From Gammaproteobacteria bacterium (lineage in GTDB: Bacteria > Pseudomonadota > Gammaproteobacteria > SZUA-152): a stretch of DNA of 64,000 bases. Position numbers and translations under genes: made by a program. This document shows positions 54,282-64,000 of the stretch, piece after piece; the first letter of the stretch is position 1; every line of letters begins with the position of its first letter. The stretch lies in the NCBI GenBank assembly GCA_029882975.1, contig JAOUJW010000023.1, forward strand, positions 1 to 64,000, given 5' to 3'. The notes beneath the pieces are model-generated. The model worked only from the letters and a program-made list of their open reading frames with translations, was not told the origin of the DNA and made no database searches.

Positions 54282-54856
54282 TAACGCTTCGTTGCGATAA
54301 CCACAGCTTGTATTCCCTATACTGCCCTGGTCGTGATAGACCAGGACATGCAGGGCGCAAAACAGCGCAGCTCGTTGGGCTGCAACAAAAAATGGGAATT
54401 GGAAGGACCTACGCTGGGATCCTTGTCCTGCACAAAGGTCTGATAAAAAAGTAGCCCCCCGGGCTTTAAGGCGGCCATGACAGCCTCACTAAGAGAGCGT
54501 TCCAGAAAACGACTAACGACTATTACATCAAAACTTCCGGGCTCCGGAGGCTGCTGTAACACATCTCTCACTTGAGCATGCAGCGTCAGTTTTTGTGTTT
54601 GAGCCTCCTGTTCCAGCTTGACAATAGCCGCCTCCGAAATATCCCAGGCATGAGTTTCAAAACCTTGATGCGCCAGATACAATGCATTGCCGCCCAAACC
54701 ACAAGCCAGATCCAAGACGACACACGACGACTCCTGCCGGGGTAGCAAATAACGGTAATCGTGTAAAACTGCACAAGCTTTGCCGGGCACTTGTGCCGCC
54801 TCATAACGACGGTTCCATTTCTCTTTAGTATTGGCGGCGTCTGTGTTCTGTTTCAC
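54237..54856 (-). pseudogene. SAM-dependent methyltransferase (TehB-like) with an apparent C-terminal frameshift
   Basis: A class I methyltransferase of about 206 residues when restored. The SAM site is VVLDLACGLGGNALYLA, followed by HAWDISEAAI and, for motif IV, FDVIVVSRFL. As read, the frame ends at 54317 with NELRCFAPCMSWSITTRAV, unlike the family. One missing base in or near GAGCTGCGCTG (about 54371-54381) restores a C-terminus reading LFCALHVLVYHDQGSIGN, then RNEALLVARK, the usual ending, with a stop at 54237-54239. Thus the gene has lost one base or the consensus is wrong. It starts 7 bp after trkH ends, on the same strand. Confidence 0.8.
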
Positions 54857-54862
54857 AAGCTG

Positions 54863-56314
54863 TTAACGCCGCCAGAATGCCGGACTGATAATGACTAACA
54901 AAGTAAATATTTCCAGGCGTCCCAATAACATGGCAAAACACAACACCCACTTCGCCGCATCATTAATACCGGCATAGTTAGCCCCTACATCGCCCAAACC
55001 CGGCCCCAGATTATTCATGCATGCAGCCACGGCTGAGAAAGAAGTGACCTGATTATGCCCGGTTGCCAACATCAGCAACATCAAAATCACAAAAGAAGCC
55101 ACATACAAAGAAAAAAAGCCCCAGACCGCGTTAATAACCCGCTCTGACAGGGCCTTGCCGCCCACCTTGACGGGAATCAACGCATTGGGATGAATCAAGC
55201 GGGTAATTTCCCGCACACCTTGTTTATACAGCAACAACACCCGGATAACTTTCATTCCACCACCGGTGGACCCGGCACACCCCCCCACAAAACTGGTAAA
55301 CAACAACAGCACCGGTAAAAACCCGGGCCAATAGTAATATTCCGCTGTACTAAATCCACTGGTCGTGCCGATGGACACGGCCTGAAACACTCCATGGTGA
55401 ATAGCGCCGTAAAGGGTGTCGTAAGTGTTGGTGATATACAAATAGGCGGAAGTTACGATAGCCACCAGAATTAAAATGAACAAATAGGCTTTAACTTCCG
55501 GATCCAACAAATAGGGCTTGACACTGAGTGAGCGCCATGCAACAAAATGTAACGCGAAATTCATTCCCGCCAGCAACATAAACACCACAGCAATGGATTC
55601 GATGAGCGGACTATTGAAATAGCCTATGCTGGCATCGTGAGTGGAAAAACCACCAATAGCCACCGTGGAAAAACTGTGGGCAACAGCATCGAACACATCC
55701 ATACCGCCGAGCCAATAAGCAAGTGCGCAAGCTACCGTCAAACCCAAATAGATGTACCACAAAGCCTTGGCGGTCTCCGTAATGCGAGGAGTCAACTTGC
55801 TGTCTTTCATGGGTCCGGGGGTCTCGGCACGATACAACTGCATGCCCCCTACACCCAACATGGGTAAAATAGCCACGGCCAATACGATAATACCCATGCC
55901 GCCCAACCACTGCAGTTGTTGTCGATAAAACAAAATGGAATGAGGCAACTCATCCAATCCAGTGATCACGGTAGCACCGGTGGTGGTTAAAGCAGATAAG
56001 GACTCGAATACGGCATCGGTAAAAGAAATCACAGGCGATTCAGACAACAGCAGCGGAATAGAACCGGCAATACCCCACACAACCCAAAACACCACCACGA
56101 TAATAAATCCGTCACGCAGACGTAAATCCTTCCGATAGGAACGTACCGGCAACCAGAAAATCACACCCGTGATCAAAATAAACAAAAATGCAGTCACGAA
56201 AGGAATAACTGCCCCGTCGCCGTATAACACACCAACCAACGCCGGTGGCAGCATGGTCAGGCTAAACAGCATTAACAGCAGCCCCATGATTCTTTGTATG
56301 GCAGGAAGTCTCAT
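54863..56314 (-). CDS. trkH: Potassium uptake protein TrkH
   Basis: A 483-residue integral membrane K+ transporter with four MPM pore repeats. Visible pore-loop segments: SALTTTGATVITGLD, STVAIGGFSTHDASIG, SIGTTSGFSTAEYYYW and NNLGPGLGDVGANYAG, each carrying the selectivity glycine(s). It works with TrkA, encoded upstream on the same strand, which gates it by NAD(H). The gap to trkA is about 120 bp. The end of the gene is 7 bp from the methyltransferase. Confidence 0.96.
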   Translation of the reverse strand: MRLPAIQRIMGLLLMLFSLTMLPPALVGVLYGDGAVIPFVTAFLFILITGVIFWLPVRSYRKDLRLRDGFIIVVVFWVVWGIAGSIPLLLSESPVISFTDAVFESLSALTTTGATVITGLDELPHSILFYRQQLQWLGGMGIIVLAVAILPMLGVGGMQLYRAETPGPMKDSKLTPRITETAKALWYIYLGLTVACALAYWLGGMDVFDAVAHSFSTVAIGGFSTHDASIGYFNSPLIESIAVVFMLLAGMNFALHFVAWRSLSVKPYLLDPEVKAYLFILILVAIVTSAYLYITNTYDTLYGAIHHGVFQAVSIGTTSGFSTAEYYYWPGFLPVLLLFTSFVGGCAGSTGGGMKVIRVLLLYKQGVREITRLIHPNALIPVKVGGKALSERVINAVWGFFSLYVASFVILMLLMLATGHNQVTSFSAVAACMNNLGPGLGDVGANYAGINDAAKWVLCFAMLLGRLEIFTLLVIISPAFWRR

Positions 56315-56436
56315 ATTTACCAGCAGTAGCCTTTGCGGATATTATTGTCGTTGAACCGGTTACGATCACAACGATGACCGTGATCGCGCTTGTGTTTGTG
56401 CATATTGTCGGTTCGGTTCACTGCTCACCTGCCAAG

Positions 56437-57810
56437 TTACAAGAAAGTTATTCCCACCTGGAACAGACGCTCCACTTCCGGGATACGCTTTTTGTCCACC
56501 AAAAACAAAATCACGTGATCGTCAGACTCTATGCAGGTATCGTGATGAGCAATGATAACCTCCTTATCGCGCACAATAGCGCCGATGGTGGTGCCTGGCG
56601 GTAATTTGATTTCGTCAATTGTCCGCCCCACCACCTTGGAAGAATCTCGATCGCCGTGCGCCACGGCCTCTATGGCTTCAGCGGCCCCGCGTCGCAAGGA
56701 GTGTACAGCAGAGACATCGCCCCGACGCACATGTGCCAACAAAGATCCAATCGTCGCTTGCTGAGGTGAAATGGCTATGTCAATAATCCCACTTTGCACC
56801 AGATCCACATACGCAGCCCGGTTGATCAGGGCCATTACTTTGCGAGCCCCCAACCGCTTGGCCAGCATGGAAGACAGAATGTTAGCTTCGTCATCGTTGG
56901 TAACAGCACAAAACACATCCGTATGTTCGATATTTTCATCCAGCATGAGTTCTTCGTCCGCAGCATCACCAAACAGCACAATGGTCTTTTCCAACTGCTC
57001 TGAAATTTCTTTGGAACGTTCGGGATTGTGGTCGATGAGTTTAACCTGATATTGCTGTTCCAAAGCGCGAGCCAGTCGAATGCCGATATTACCACCACCG
57101 GCAATAATCACCCGTTTCACCGGCCGGTCCAGACGCCGCAGTTCTTTCATCACCACCCGAATGTGACGTTTGGCAGCAATAAAAAACACCTCATCATCCG
57201 CCTCGATAACCGTGTTGCCTTCAGGAATAATGGGGGTTCCGCGCCGGAAGATAGCAGCTACCCGAGTATCAATACCCGGCATGTGTTCGCGCAGGGTTTT
57301 CAACTCATGCCCCACCAAAGGCCCCCCATAATAGGCCCGCACCGCTACCAGCTGGACTTTACCGTCCGCAAAATCCAGCACCTGCAAAGCACCCGGATAC
57401 TCAATCAGGCGTTGCACATATTCAGTAACCAGCTGTTCCGGGCTGATAAGCACATCAATGGGTAAAGCATCCTGGGTGAACAATTGTGGGTGTGCCAGAT
57501 ATTCCACACTGCGAACCCTGGCTATTTTTGTCGGCGTATGAAATAAGGTATAGGCGACCTGACAGGCCACCATATTGGTTTCGTCGCGGTCCGTCACCGC
57601 CAGGATCATATCTGCATCTTCTGCTCCCGCACGCCCCAGCACTTCCGGGTGTGCACCCTGGCCAATCACAGTTTGAATATCCAGGCGATCTTGCAGTTCC
57701 TGTAGTTTTTTTGCATCCATGTCTACAACGGTAATGTCGTTTTCCTCCTTTGCCAGTACTTCAGCCACCGAGGAACCTACCTGACCTGCGCCTAAAATGA
57801 TGATTTTCAT
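56437..57810 (-). CDS. trkA: Trk potassium transporter regulatory subunit TrkA
   Basis: A 457-residue cytoplasmic protein with two RCK_N/RCK_C modules that binds TrkH. Rossmann motifs are [18 protein letters not shown] at the N-terminus and [18 protein letters not shown] in the second half, both with Gly-x-Gly-x-x-Gly for NAD(H). It ends with [11 protein letters not shown], typical of TrkA. It lies between ntrX and trkH, a common gammaproteobacterial order (ntrX-trkA-trkH). Confidence 0.97.
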   Translation of the reverse strand: MKIIILGAGQVGSSVAEVLAKEENDITVVDMDAKKLQELQDRLDIQTVIGQGAHPEVLGRAGAEDADMILAVTDRDETNMVACQVAYTLFHTPTKIARVRSVEYLAHPQLFTQDALPIDVLISPEQLVTEYVQRLIEYPGALQVLDFADGKVQLVAVRAYYGGPLVGHELKTLREHMPGIDTRVAAIFRRGTPIIPEGNTVIEADDEVFFIAAKRHIRVVMKELRRLDRPVKRVIIAGGGNIGIRLARALEQQYQVKLIDHNPERSKEISEQLEKTIVLFGDAADEELMLDENIEHTDVFCAVTNDDEANILSSMLAKRLGARKVMALINRAAYVDLVQSGIIDIAISPQQATIGSLLAHVRRGDVSAVHSLRRGAAEAIEAVAHGDRDSSKVVGRTIDEIKLPPGTTIGAIVRDKEVIIAHHDTCIESDDHVILFLVDKKRIPEVERLFQVGITFL

Positions 57811-57871
57811 TATTCTTGTCTCTGTTTTCGCTCAGGAACTATTATTGCGGCCCCGCCCTTCGGCCAAGTCC

Positions 57872-59257
57872 TCAACTGTCCTTAAGCGATTGGGAAATAT
57901 GTTTAGTATCTATACCCAGTGAGCGCAACTTTCGATACAAATGCGTACGCTCCATACCGGCGAGCTTCGCCACCTTTCCCACGCTTCCATCCGTTTGATT
58001 AAGATGGTACTGCAAATAGGCTTTTTCAAACTGCTCCCGCGCCTGGCGTAATGGTAACTCATATTCCGGCAACACCAAAGAAACCCCGGACACCGATTCG
58101 GTGTCCAACGCAGACTCCACTTCGGTCAGCTCAACATTATCGTCTCCTCCCTGGATCAAGAGACGATGCACCAAATTTTCCAACTCCAGCACATTGCCGG
58201 GCCAACCGTGATTACGCAACCGATTCTGTGCCGCCATGGAAAAATTCCGATAACGCAACCGCTCCTGGTCAGAAAAAAGGCGCACGTAATATTGGATCAA
58301 CTCTGTCACATCCTCGCTGTGTTCACGCAAAGGACGTACGACTATGGGATACTCCTGTAGTACATGATACAAATCTTCACGGAAACGACCCGCCCTGACT
58401 TCCTGGGAAAGATCATAGCGGCTCGCTGCAATGACTCGCGTTTGCACTTTTACCGGCGCCTCACCGTCACAACGGAAAATCTTTCCCGAGGTTATAACGG
58501 CATACAACGCTGCCTGTCCTTCTGCGGGCAATTCCGCGATGTCATCCACATAAAGCGAGCCTTGATCAGCCTGCTCCACCGCACCCACACGGACCCCACC
58601 AGCCCGCTCCTGCCCCAACAACCACACCATCCCATGACGACCCCGGCTGGCAGATAGACTGGCCGTATGCACTTCGATGAACGGCCCCTGGCTATAAGCA
58701 CTGTGTGTATGAATATACTTGGCACAATGGGCTTTACCTACCCCCGGCTCTCCCAGTATCAGCACATTCACTGCGTGCCCGGCACAGGCATCCAAGCGCT
58801 GCCGCAATTGTAGCGCTACGGAACTTTTTCCCACCAATTCCACCGGCTCTATTACCGTATGATGGTACGCCATGGGGACCTCCGCCTTCGCGCCGGATGC
58901 CAGAGCGTTTTCAACCGTCAGTAACAGTTTGGATAATGACAACGGTTTTTCAATAAAATCAAAAGCCCCCAGTCGTGTCGCCTCTACCGCCGCCTCCACG
59001 GTTCCGTGGCCCGACATCATAATCACCGGGCAACGGATATTGTTTTCTTCAATGAATTCCCGCAATAGAGAAATCCCATCGACATCGGGCATCCAAATAT
59101 CAAGGAACATGAGATTGGGCATGCGATCCACAACGGCCTTACGGGCACTTTCTCCGTCTTTGGCCACAGCCACAGCATAGCCTTCGTCTTCAAGAATCTC
59201 CCGTACCAGCCTTCGTATATCGGGCTCGTCATCAACAACTAAGATCAATGGTTTCAC
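57872..59257 (-). CDS. ntrX: NtrX-like response regulator lacking the GAFTGA motif
   Basis: A 461-residue regulator with receiver (Asp53 in LMFLDIWMPDVDG), AAA+ central domain and Fis-type helix-turn-helix (VGKVAKLAGMERTHLYRKLRSLGI). The AAA+ domain is degenerate: Walker A reads GEPGVGKA (usually GESGTGKE), Walker B reads GSLYVDDIAELP (DD for DE), and the GAFTGA sigma54-contact loop is replaced by GGVRVGAVE (GQERAGGVRVGAVEQA). So it probably does not activate sigma54 in the classical way. Some alphaproteobacterial NtrX proteins are known to act on sigma70 promoters and also lack the loop. It follows ntrY, with an 88-bp gap. Confidence 0.88.
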   Translation of the reverse strand: MKPLILVVDDEPDIRRLVREILEDEGYAVAVAKDGESARKAVVDRMPNLMFLDIWMPDVDGISLLREFIEENNIRCPVIMMSGHGTVEAAVEATRLGAFDFIEKPLSLSKLLLTVENALASGAKAEVPMAYHHTVIEPVELVGKSSVALQLRQRLDACAGHAVNVLILGEPGVGKAHCAKYIHTHSAYSQGPFIEVHTASLSASRGRHGMVWLLGQERAGGVRVGAVEQADQGSLYVDDIAELPAEGQAALYAVITSGKIFRCDGEAPVKVQTRVIAASRYDLSQEVRAGRFREDLYHVLQEYPIVVRPLREHSEDVTELIQYYVRLFSDQERLRYRNFSMAAQNRLRNHGWPGNVLELENLVHRLLIQGGDDNVELTEVESALDTESVSGVSLVLPEYELPLRQAREQFEKAYLQYHLNQTDGSVGKVAKLAGMERTHLYRKLRSLGIDTKHISQSLKDS

Positions 59258-59345
59258 AGGCTCTCACTTAATTCTTAAATAAACTCGAAACGGATGCTTG
59301 TAACGCTTATAAATAATAATCACAGCCCAGAAGATTTATACAGCA

Positions 59346-61559
59346 TCAGCTCACAATCTGCTCGGGACTGTTCTGCAGCCGCTCATCGACGGGCATACGT
59401 ACTATTATAGATGCACCGCCCTCTACATTGTTTTCGGCAAAAACGTTCCAATTATGCTCCTCGACAATCCGCTTAACGACTGCCAAGCCCAAGCCTCCGC
59501 CCTTGTACTTGGTGGTGGTATAGGGTTCAAACAGCTGCCCTAACATGTCCTCCGGTATACCCGGCCCGTTGTCGTGAACCTGCAACTCCAAATACCCGGC
59601 TTGCTCGTGCGCCAATATTCTCTTTAAAGAAATCTCCACCGCCGGTTCTTCGCACTGCAGCGTGGACTCAATGGAATTTTTAATAAGATTATGTAATAGC
59701 TGTCTCACTCTGCCCGGATCCGCATCAATCAAGGGTAAGTCCGGGTCAAAAACCGTGTCAATACGAATCGCACTGTCTTCTCCACGGTACAAATCCAAAA
59801 CTTCTGCCACAATGGTTTCAAACTGTATGGCTTGGGTTTCCAACCCCGGTGTACGGGCATAATCGGAAAAAGCCTTGACCATGGCTTTCATGGACTCCAC
59901 CTGCTCCACGATGGTGTGGGTGGAACGATCCAACAACTCTCTATCTTCCGGGGGCATTTTATCCAGGTATTTACGCCGCAGCCGCTCTGCCGACAGTTGG
60001 ATGGGTGTCAACGGGTTCTTAATTTCATGCGCCAAGCGCCGAGCCACGTCACCCCAGGCCGCGTCCCGCTGGGCTTTTACCAAATTTGTGACATCATCAA
60101 AAACCACCACATAACCCGGTTTCAAACCTTGAACACTGGGTAGAGGCGCGCCCTGGCACATCAAAGTTTTATTGCCGCCTTTGCGCACGAATAGCACTTC
60201 TTCCCGCCACTCTTTGTCCTCCTGGGACAATTTACTTGTCAACACTTGGACAAACTCATCCAAGTTCGGCGCCAATTCAATAACCGCCTGTAAATGTTTC
60301 CCTAATGCATGTTCCATGTCCACTTCCAATATTTGGCTGGCAGACGTATTGACCACGCGTAAATTAAACTGGTGATCCATGGTTATGACGCCGGAAGACA
60401 GGCGGCCCAGCACAGCCCTAAGATAAGCCCGCTCCCTGTCCACTTCGAGACGGCTCTGTTCCGCCTCATCTCTGGCGATGGCAAGCTTGTGGGTCATCTC
60501 AGAAAACGAACTCACCAATTCACCCAACTCATCGTTATTACCCGGAGGTAGCTTTTTATCGTAAATACCCGCCGCTACTGCTCGAGTACCGATTGCAAGA
60601 ATGCGTATGGGCGCCATGAGTCGTTGTGCTGAAAACAGGGCTGCCCAAACTGCTGTCAGGGTGCTCACCAGCAACACCAGGGACAAGGTAAGTATAAAAC
60701 TGTTTTTTAAGGGTTCGCGTAAAAACATTTGCTTTTTGTATTGCGCAAACGTGACTTCCATACCATCCGTCAGTTCACCAATCCGTTCAGCGATAGGAAA
60801 CAACACATACAACACTCGGTCTTCCGAATCCGGGGCCGCAATACTCACCGCAACACGCACATGTAAACCCATGTCCCCCACCGGCGCCACATCGGCAAAA
60901 CTCTTGGAATCCCGAACCTGAACCATGACGGAATCATCGGGCCGGTTCGGAATTATAGCGGTGGTATCCTCACTGCTTGAAGCAATGATTTCTCCGCTAT
61001 TCTTTAACAAAGTAAGCTCATTAGCACCGTTATTCACGCGCAGGTCATTCAGTATAATCAGCACCTCATCATTGGGCACCCCTAATAGCGATTGCCCCAT
61101 ACCTCTGGCTCGCTTCAATTGCTCCCGCATATACAAATCCAAAGCGGCGCGACTCAGTTTCAAGGAATCGTCCATGGCCTGATCCATACGCACATCGAAC
61201 CAGCTATCTATTCCTTTTTGTAAAAAGCCTAAGGAAAAATAGTACACAAAAGTAACCGGAACCACAGACAGAAAAATGAATATAACCACCAGCCTCATGG
61301 TCAGGCGCGAACCGGCGGCATTACGGCGGTATTGCCGCGCCAAACGAATCAAATTTACGCCGATTAAACCCACCAGGATGATCAACCCCAAACCATTGAT
61401 CACCACCAACACCAGATGCATACGACCAAACTGGGAAGAGTTCTCGGTTGCAGCACTAAGCAAGCTCATGGACATAATCATGAACCCGGCCATCACCACA
61501 ACCGGAACCACGCTATCCGATAGTCGCTTCAGCCACAAAGTCAGGGATGTCATTGCCAT
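59346..61559 (-). CDS. ntrY: NtrY-type membrane histidine kinase
   Basis: A 737-residue kinase, partner of NtrX. Several helices at the N-terminus (about residues 15-110) and one at about 285-310 enclose a periplasmic domain, then HAMP (MAPIRILAIGTRAVAAG), PAS (VRLVVNTSASQILEVD-like), and HisKA with His511 in LAHEIKNPLTPIQLSAERL. The HATPase G boxes DNGPGIPEDM and GGGLGLAVV are present. The NtrYX pair has been linked to nitrogen metabolism and to respiratory or redox control, including via a haem-bearing PAS in Brucella; nothing here proves the signal. It lies 6 bp after the DUF4390 gene. Confidence 0.94.
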   Translation of the reverse strand: MAMTSLTLWLKRLSDSVVPVVVMAGFMIMSMSLLSAATENSSQFGRMHLVLVVINGLGLIILVGLIGVNLIRLARQYRRNAAGSRLTMRLVVIFIFLSVVPVTFVYYFSLGFLQKGIDSWFDVRMDQAMDDSLKLSRAALDLYMREQLKRARGMGQSLLGVPNDEVLIILNDLRVNNGANELTLLKNSGEIIASSSEDTTAIIPNRPDDSVMVQVRDSKSFADVAPVGDMGLHVRVAVSIAAPDSEDRVLYVLFPIAERIGELTDGMEVTFAQYKKQMFLREPLKNSFILTLSLVLLVSTLTAVWAALFSAQRLMAPIRILAIGTRAVAAGIYDKKLPPGNNDELGELVSSFSEMTHKLAIARDEAEQSRLEVDRERAYLRAVLGRLSSGVITMDHQFNLRVVNTSASQILEVDMEHALGKHLQAVIELAPNLDEFVQVLTSKLSQEDKEWREEVLFVRKGGNKTLMCQGAPLPSVQGLKPGYVVVFDDVTNLVKAQRDAAWGDVARRLAHEIKNPLTPIQLSAERLRRKYLDKMPPEDRELLDRSTHTIVEQVESMKAMVKAFSDYARTPGLETQAIQFETIVAEVLDLYRGEDSAIRIDTVFDPDLPLIDADPGRVRQLLHNLIKNSIESTLQCEEPAVEISLKRILAHEQAGYLELQVHDNGPGIPEDMLGQLFEPYTTTKYKGGGLGLAVVKRIVEEHNWNVFAENNVEGGASIIVRMPVDERLQNSPEQIVS

Positions 61560-61565
61560 TATTGC

Positions 61566-62165
61566 TTAATTCATAGGAATAGAATGCCAGGCGCTACCCA
61601 ACCACCATTTGCGCGAGGTATAGGCACTCAATTTCAAGGGTACTGGCAGGGAATCAAATTCAATGCTGACCTTTAGTTCCACTTCATGGGACCTGGATGC
61701 ATCCAACAATTGATGGTCAATTAAGGGCAGGTTTTTTATGTCGCGCAGACCGTACAATGCCGAATGTAGCGTGCGTGCTGTGTATTGGGCACCACTATTG
61801 ATGTTCTTGACTACGTATTGTTCGACCAAAGCCTGATAGTGTAAGCGAAAGCGTTGTTTCAGGCTGGCCACTTCTTTATTCATCCAAAAACGCCGGTATT
61901 TGTATACCCGGATATCCAGCAAGACCACCATGGGAACCCCGCTTTCGATAGCTTCGAGAACGGGTTCCGAAAACTCATACTCCAGGGAAAGTTGTAACAT
62001 ATGAACTTTGTCCACCAGGCGCGTCTCTGCTTCCTTGATGAAAAAACCCGGCTCGGCTCTCAGCGCATTTGAAAAAAACATCACGGTTAATAGCAACAAC
62101 AGCAGGAACAGCCAATTCAACCTCAGGTGTGGCCTCGGCTTTGCTGTTGTCATTATTATGGTCAC
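61566..62165 (-). CDS. DUF4390 exported protein
   Basis: A 199-residue protein with an N-terminal signal or anchor helix (LNWLFLLLLLLTVMFFSNAL) and a beta-rich periplasmic domain. The segment ESGVPMVVLLDIRVYKYRRFW is the conserved DUF4390 core. Its position between rsmB and ntrY is typical; it overlaps rsmB by four bases and may assist NtrY sensing, but the function is unproven. Confidence 0.9.
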   Translation of the reverse strand: MTIIMTTAKPRPHLRLNWLFLLLLLLTVMFFSNALRAEPGFFIKEAETRLVDKVHMLQLSLEYEFSEPVLEAIESGVPMVVLLDIRVYKYRRFWMNKEVASLKQRFRLHYQALVEQYVVKNINSGAQYTARTLHSALYGLRDIKNLPLIDHQLLDASRSHEVELKVSIEFDSLPVPLKLSAYTSRKWWLGSAWHSIPMN

Positions 62166-63520
62166 TGTTTCACCACGCAGCCATAGAAAAATCCGTCCAT
62201 ATTATCCTCACCTGCGAGGATTTGTCGGCCCGCCACCTGCGCCCGCCCCCAGGGCCCAACCAGGGGTTGATGCAGTGCACCCTCGGTTCGTTGCAGAAAT
62301 GCCTGTAACTGCACACTGTTTTCCCGTGGCCAAACCGAACACGTCACATATAAAAGCATACCGCCTGGACGCAATAAGGGCCAGAGCGCATCCAGAATTT
62401 TTGCCTGCAAAACACTGACCTGCTCAATATCTTGTCTTTTTTTCAACACTTTGGCATCGGGATGGCGACGCAGTACACCACTGGCTGTACAAGGCGCATC
62501 CACCAAAATCCGATCAAACTGCACGCCATCCCACCAAGTTTGAGGTGTTGCAGCGTCCCCTTGCTGCAACACCGCAGACAAACCCAGTCGCTGCAAATTC
62601 TCTGCGACTCGCTGTAAGCGTTCGCCATCCTGATCCAAAGCCACCACCTCTAACTCAGAGTGGGACTCCAGAATATGAGCCGTTTTCCCCCCCGGTGCAG
62701 CGCAAGCATCCAAAACTCGTTGACCCGGCGCCAATTGCAAGCATGGAGCAGCCAACTGTGCCGCCTGATCCTGCACACTGACCAGCCCCTGGGTAAATCC
62801 CGGCAGTTGTTCCACCCCACAAGGGTGCCGTAAAGTCAAACCTACCGAGCTGTGATCGCAGGCGACAGCCGCCAAACCCTGCTCCTGTAATAACTGTAGA
62901 TAGAGTGAAACATCCGTACGCTGTTGATTGACCCGCAAGGTCATGGGTGGACGTTGATTGTTGGCCTGAAGCACCAACTCCCAGTCGCGGGGCCACTGTT
63001 GCTTCAGTTCGTCTATAACCCACTGGGGGTGGGAATAACGGGCTGATTCCGTGTCGGGAGCGGATGAGCCCTTGGCTTTGCCTTGAGCCACTTCAGTCTG
63101 CCGTAACGCTTCAAGTCGCAAGAAACTGCGTAATACACCATTAACCAAACCTCTGGCCCAGTCTTTACGCAAGGCCTGGGTTACTTTCACGGTTTCCGTC
63201 ACAGCCGCATGTTGAGGAATGCGCATATATAACAACTGATACAAACCCAACAAGAGCAAGTAATGCACATCCTGATCTTTGGCTTTTAAAGGCTTACTCA
63301 GCAATAGAGCCAGGCGTGGGTTTAGCGTGTGATACCAGCGCAGCACGCCGTATACGAATTCCTGCAATAAAGCCTGATCGTCTTGAGAAACTCGAGATAA
63401 CCACAATGGCAATACCCGCGATAGAGAAGCCCCTGAAATCACCTCTGTAAGTACATGCACCGCAGCGGTCCGGGCATTTAAGCGATTCCCGGAGGGCCTA
63501 GCGGCCAAGGACAACACCAT
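62162..63520 (-). CDS. rsmB: 16S rRNA (cytosine(967)-C(5))-methyltransferase RsmB
   Basis: A 452-residue enzyme with an N-terminal NusB-like RNA-binding domain ([14 protein letters not shown] onward) and a C-terminal RsmB/NOP2 methyltransferase domain. SAM motif [16 protein letters not shown], catalytic region [18 protein letters not shown] (Pro-Cys) and [14 protein letters not shown] (second Cys). It methylates C967 of 16S rRNA. It ends [11 protein letters not shown], normal for RsmB. It overlaps fmt by 23 bp and DUF4390 by four. Confidence 0.97.
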   Translation of the reverse strand: MVLSLAARPSGNRLNARTAAVHVLTEVISGASLSRVLPLWLSRVSQDDQALLQEFVYGVLRWYHTLNPRLALLLSKPLKAKDQDVHYLLLLGLYQLLYMRIPQHAAVTETVKVTQALRKDWARGLVNGVLRSFLRLEALRQTEVAQGKAKGSSAPDTESARYSHPQWVIDELKQQWPRDWELVLQANNQRPPMTLRVNQQRTDVSLYLQLLQEQGLAAVACDHSSVGLTLRHPCGVEQLPGFTQGLVSVQDQAAQLAAPCLQLAPGQRVLDACAAPGGKTAHILESHSELEVVALDQDGERLQRVAENLQRLGLSAVLQQGDAATPQTWWDGVQFDRILVDAPCTASGVLRRHPDAKVLKKRQDIEQVSVLQAKILDALWPLLRPGGMLLYVTCSVWPRENSVQLQAFLQRTEGALHQPLVGPWGRAQVAGRQILAGEDNMDGFFYGCVVKQ

Positions 63521-64000
63521 TGAGCGAATGAGAATTGATAAAATCGGCCGAGTTTAAGGCTTTACCGCCGGGCAATTGGACTGTCAGCAAACGTAAAACC
63601 CCGGCACCGGTTAACACGTCAATCCCTTCGCGAGATTTCGATAACACTTGTCCTGCCACCTGATTTACAACCCCCGCGCTTACCTCGGATAAAACCCGGG
63701 CACTCCAAACCCGCAGAACTTTGTCGTTACAGGAAGTACTGGCCACCGGCCAGGGATTAAACGCCTGAATCTGCCGCTGTAATTCTGCTGCGCTCTTACT
63801 CCAATCCAGAACGGCTTCGGCTTTACTCAACTTGGCGGCATAACAAGCCCGGCTGTCATCCTGCCCTTCCCCGGTAATGCCACCTTCCTGAGAGATTCGA
63901 TCCAACACTTCCAACAAAGCCTGTGCCCCCAACCGGGCCAATCGGTCATGCAAAGTCTGGGCGGTATCTTCGGCCGATATTGGTGTGGTTTTAATCTTCA
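63498..64000 (-). CDS. fmt: Methionyl-tRNA formyltransferase, C-terminal part (gene continues beyond the window)
   Basis: The last 167 or so codons of Fmt, which formylates initiator Met-tRNA. The frame is open to base 64000 ([24 protein letters not shown]), so the catalytic domain mostly lies outside. The visible part contains [34 protein letters not shown], the linker and the OB-fold-like C-terminal domain, ending in SLNGVVLGR. The stop overlaps rsmB by 23 bp. A TTG at 63953 would be a false start. Confidence 0.95.
   Translation of the reverse strand, partial: KIKTTPISAEDTAQTLHDRLARLGAQALLEVLDRISQEGGITGEGQDDSRACYAAKLSKAEAVLDWSKSAAELQRQIQAFNPWPVASTSCNDKVLRVWSARVLSEVSAGVVNQVAGQVLSKSREGIDVLTGAGVLRLLTVQLPGGKALNSADFINSHSLNGVVLGR

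Noticed and set aside
1-64000. CRISPR arrays, tRNA or rRNA genes, transposases or integrases
   Set aside because: None was found on reading both strands; the repeat arrays seen have no spacer-repeat organisation.

Overview
The window looks like the chromosome of a free-living gammaproteobacterium, probably from a sulfur-oxidising lineage. Evidence is gene content and order: ubiH-ubiI, gcvTHP with split gcvP, lgt-thyA-folA, fmt-rsmB-DUF4390-ntrY-ntrX-trkA-trkH, metH, a CysB-type regulator, a rhodanese, and a soxYZ pair. GC content appears moderate. I see no prophage, transposase, CRISPR array, rRNA or tRNA. The species cannot be named from this.

Layout. 1-2011: ubiquinone hydroxylases. 2041-2486: an unusual non-coding stretch with a branched 65-bp palindrome followed by 33 head-to-tail copies of an 8-bp repeat. 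2513-4817: cupin, small membrane protein and Na+/H+ antiporter. 4849-7566: Fur-controlled ferric iron binding protein and permease, with no ATPase beside them. 7597-19597: a ten-gene minus-strand cluster of exported proteins, namely a diheme HzsA-like lipoprotein, three outer-membrane beta-barrel proteins, a TlpA thioredoxin, a DUF4266 lipoprotein, a coiled-coil protein, two large TPR proteins and a small secreted protein. This is the best candidate for a poorly described system. 20084-26235: tandem glycine riboswitch with terminator, then gcvT, gcvH, gcvPA, gcvPB, dgkA and a PfkB kinase. 26392-33800: diguanylate cyclase, thioredoxin-domain protein, rRNA methyltransferase, lgt-thyA-folA. 33810-39182: a two-receiver protein, a histidine kinase/response regulator pair and soxYZ; both the kinase and the soxY promoters carry arrays of TGAC-like half-sites at exact 11-bp spacing, suggesting that the pair controls soxYZ and itself. 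39211-46835: TPR protein, zapE, lipoprotein, a second formyltransferase, a retropepsin-like protease with an apparent C-terminal frameshift, a phosphate-binding-like protein and DAHP synthase. 46889-54856: metH, rhodanese, lipid A acyltransferase, Sel1 protein, cysB, and a methyltransferase with another apparent frameshift. 54863-64000: trkH, trkA, ntrX (lacking the sigma54 GAFTGA loop), ntrY, DUF4390, rsmB and the 3' part of fmt.

How the parts may work together. The housekeeping blocks serve quinone, one-carbon and folate metabolism (gcv, thyA, folA, metH) and envelope lipid work (lgt, lpxL-like, dgkA). The regulatory blocks respond to iron (Fur), glycine (riboswitch), sulfur (CysB and, by inference, the soxYZ-linked two-component system) and possibly redox or nitrogen state (NtrYX next to Trk potassium uptake). 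The 7.6-19.6 kb cluster has the composition of an envelope-spanning assembly with a c-type cytochrome; its function is not known to me. Coordinates include stop codons. Two single-base frameshifts may be real or consensus errors.
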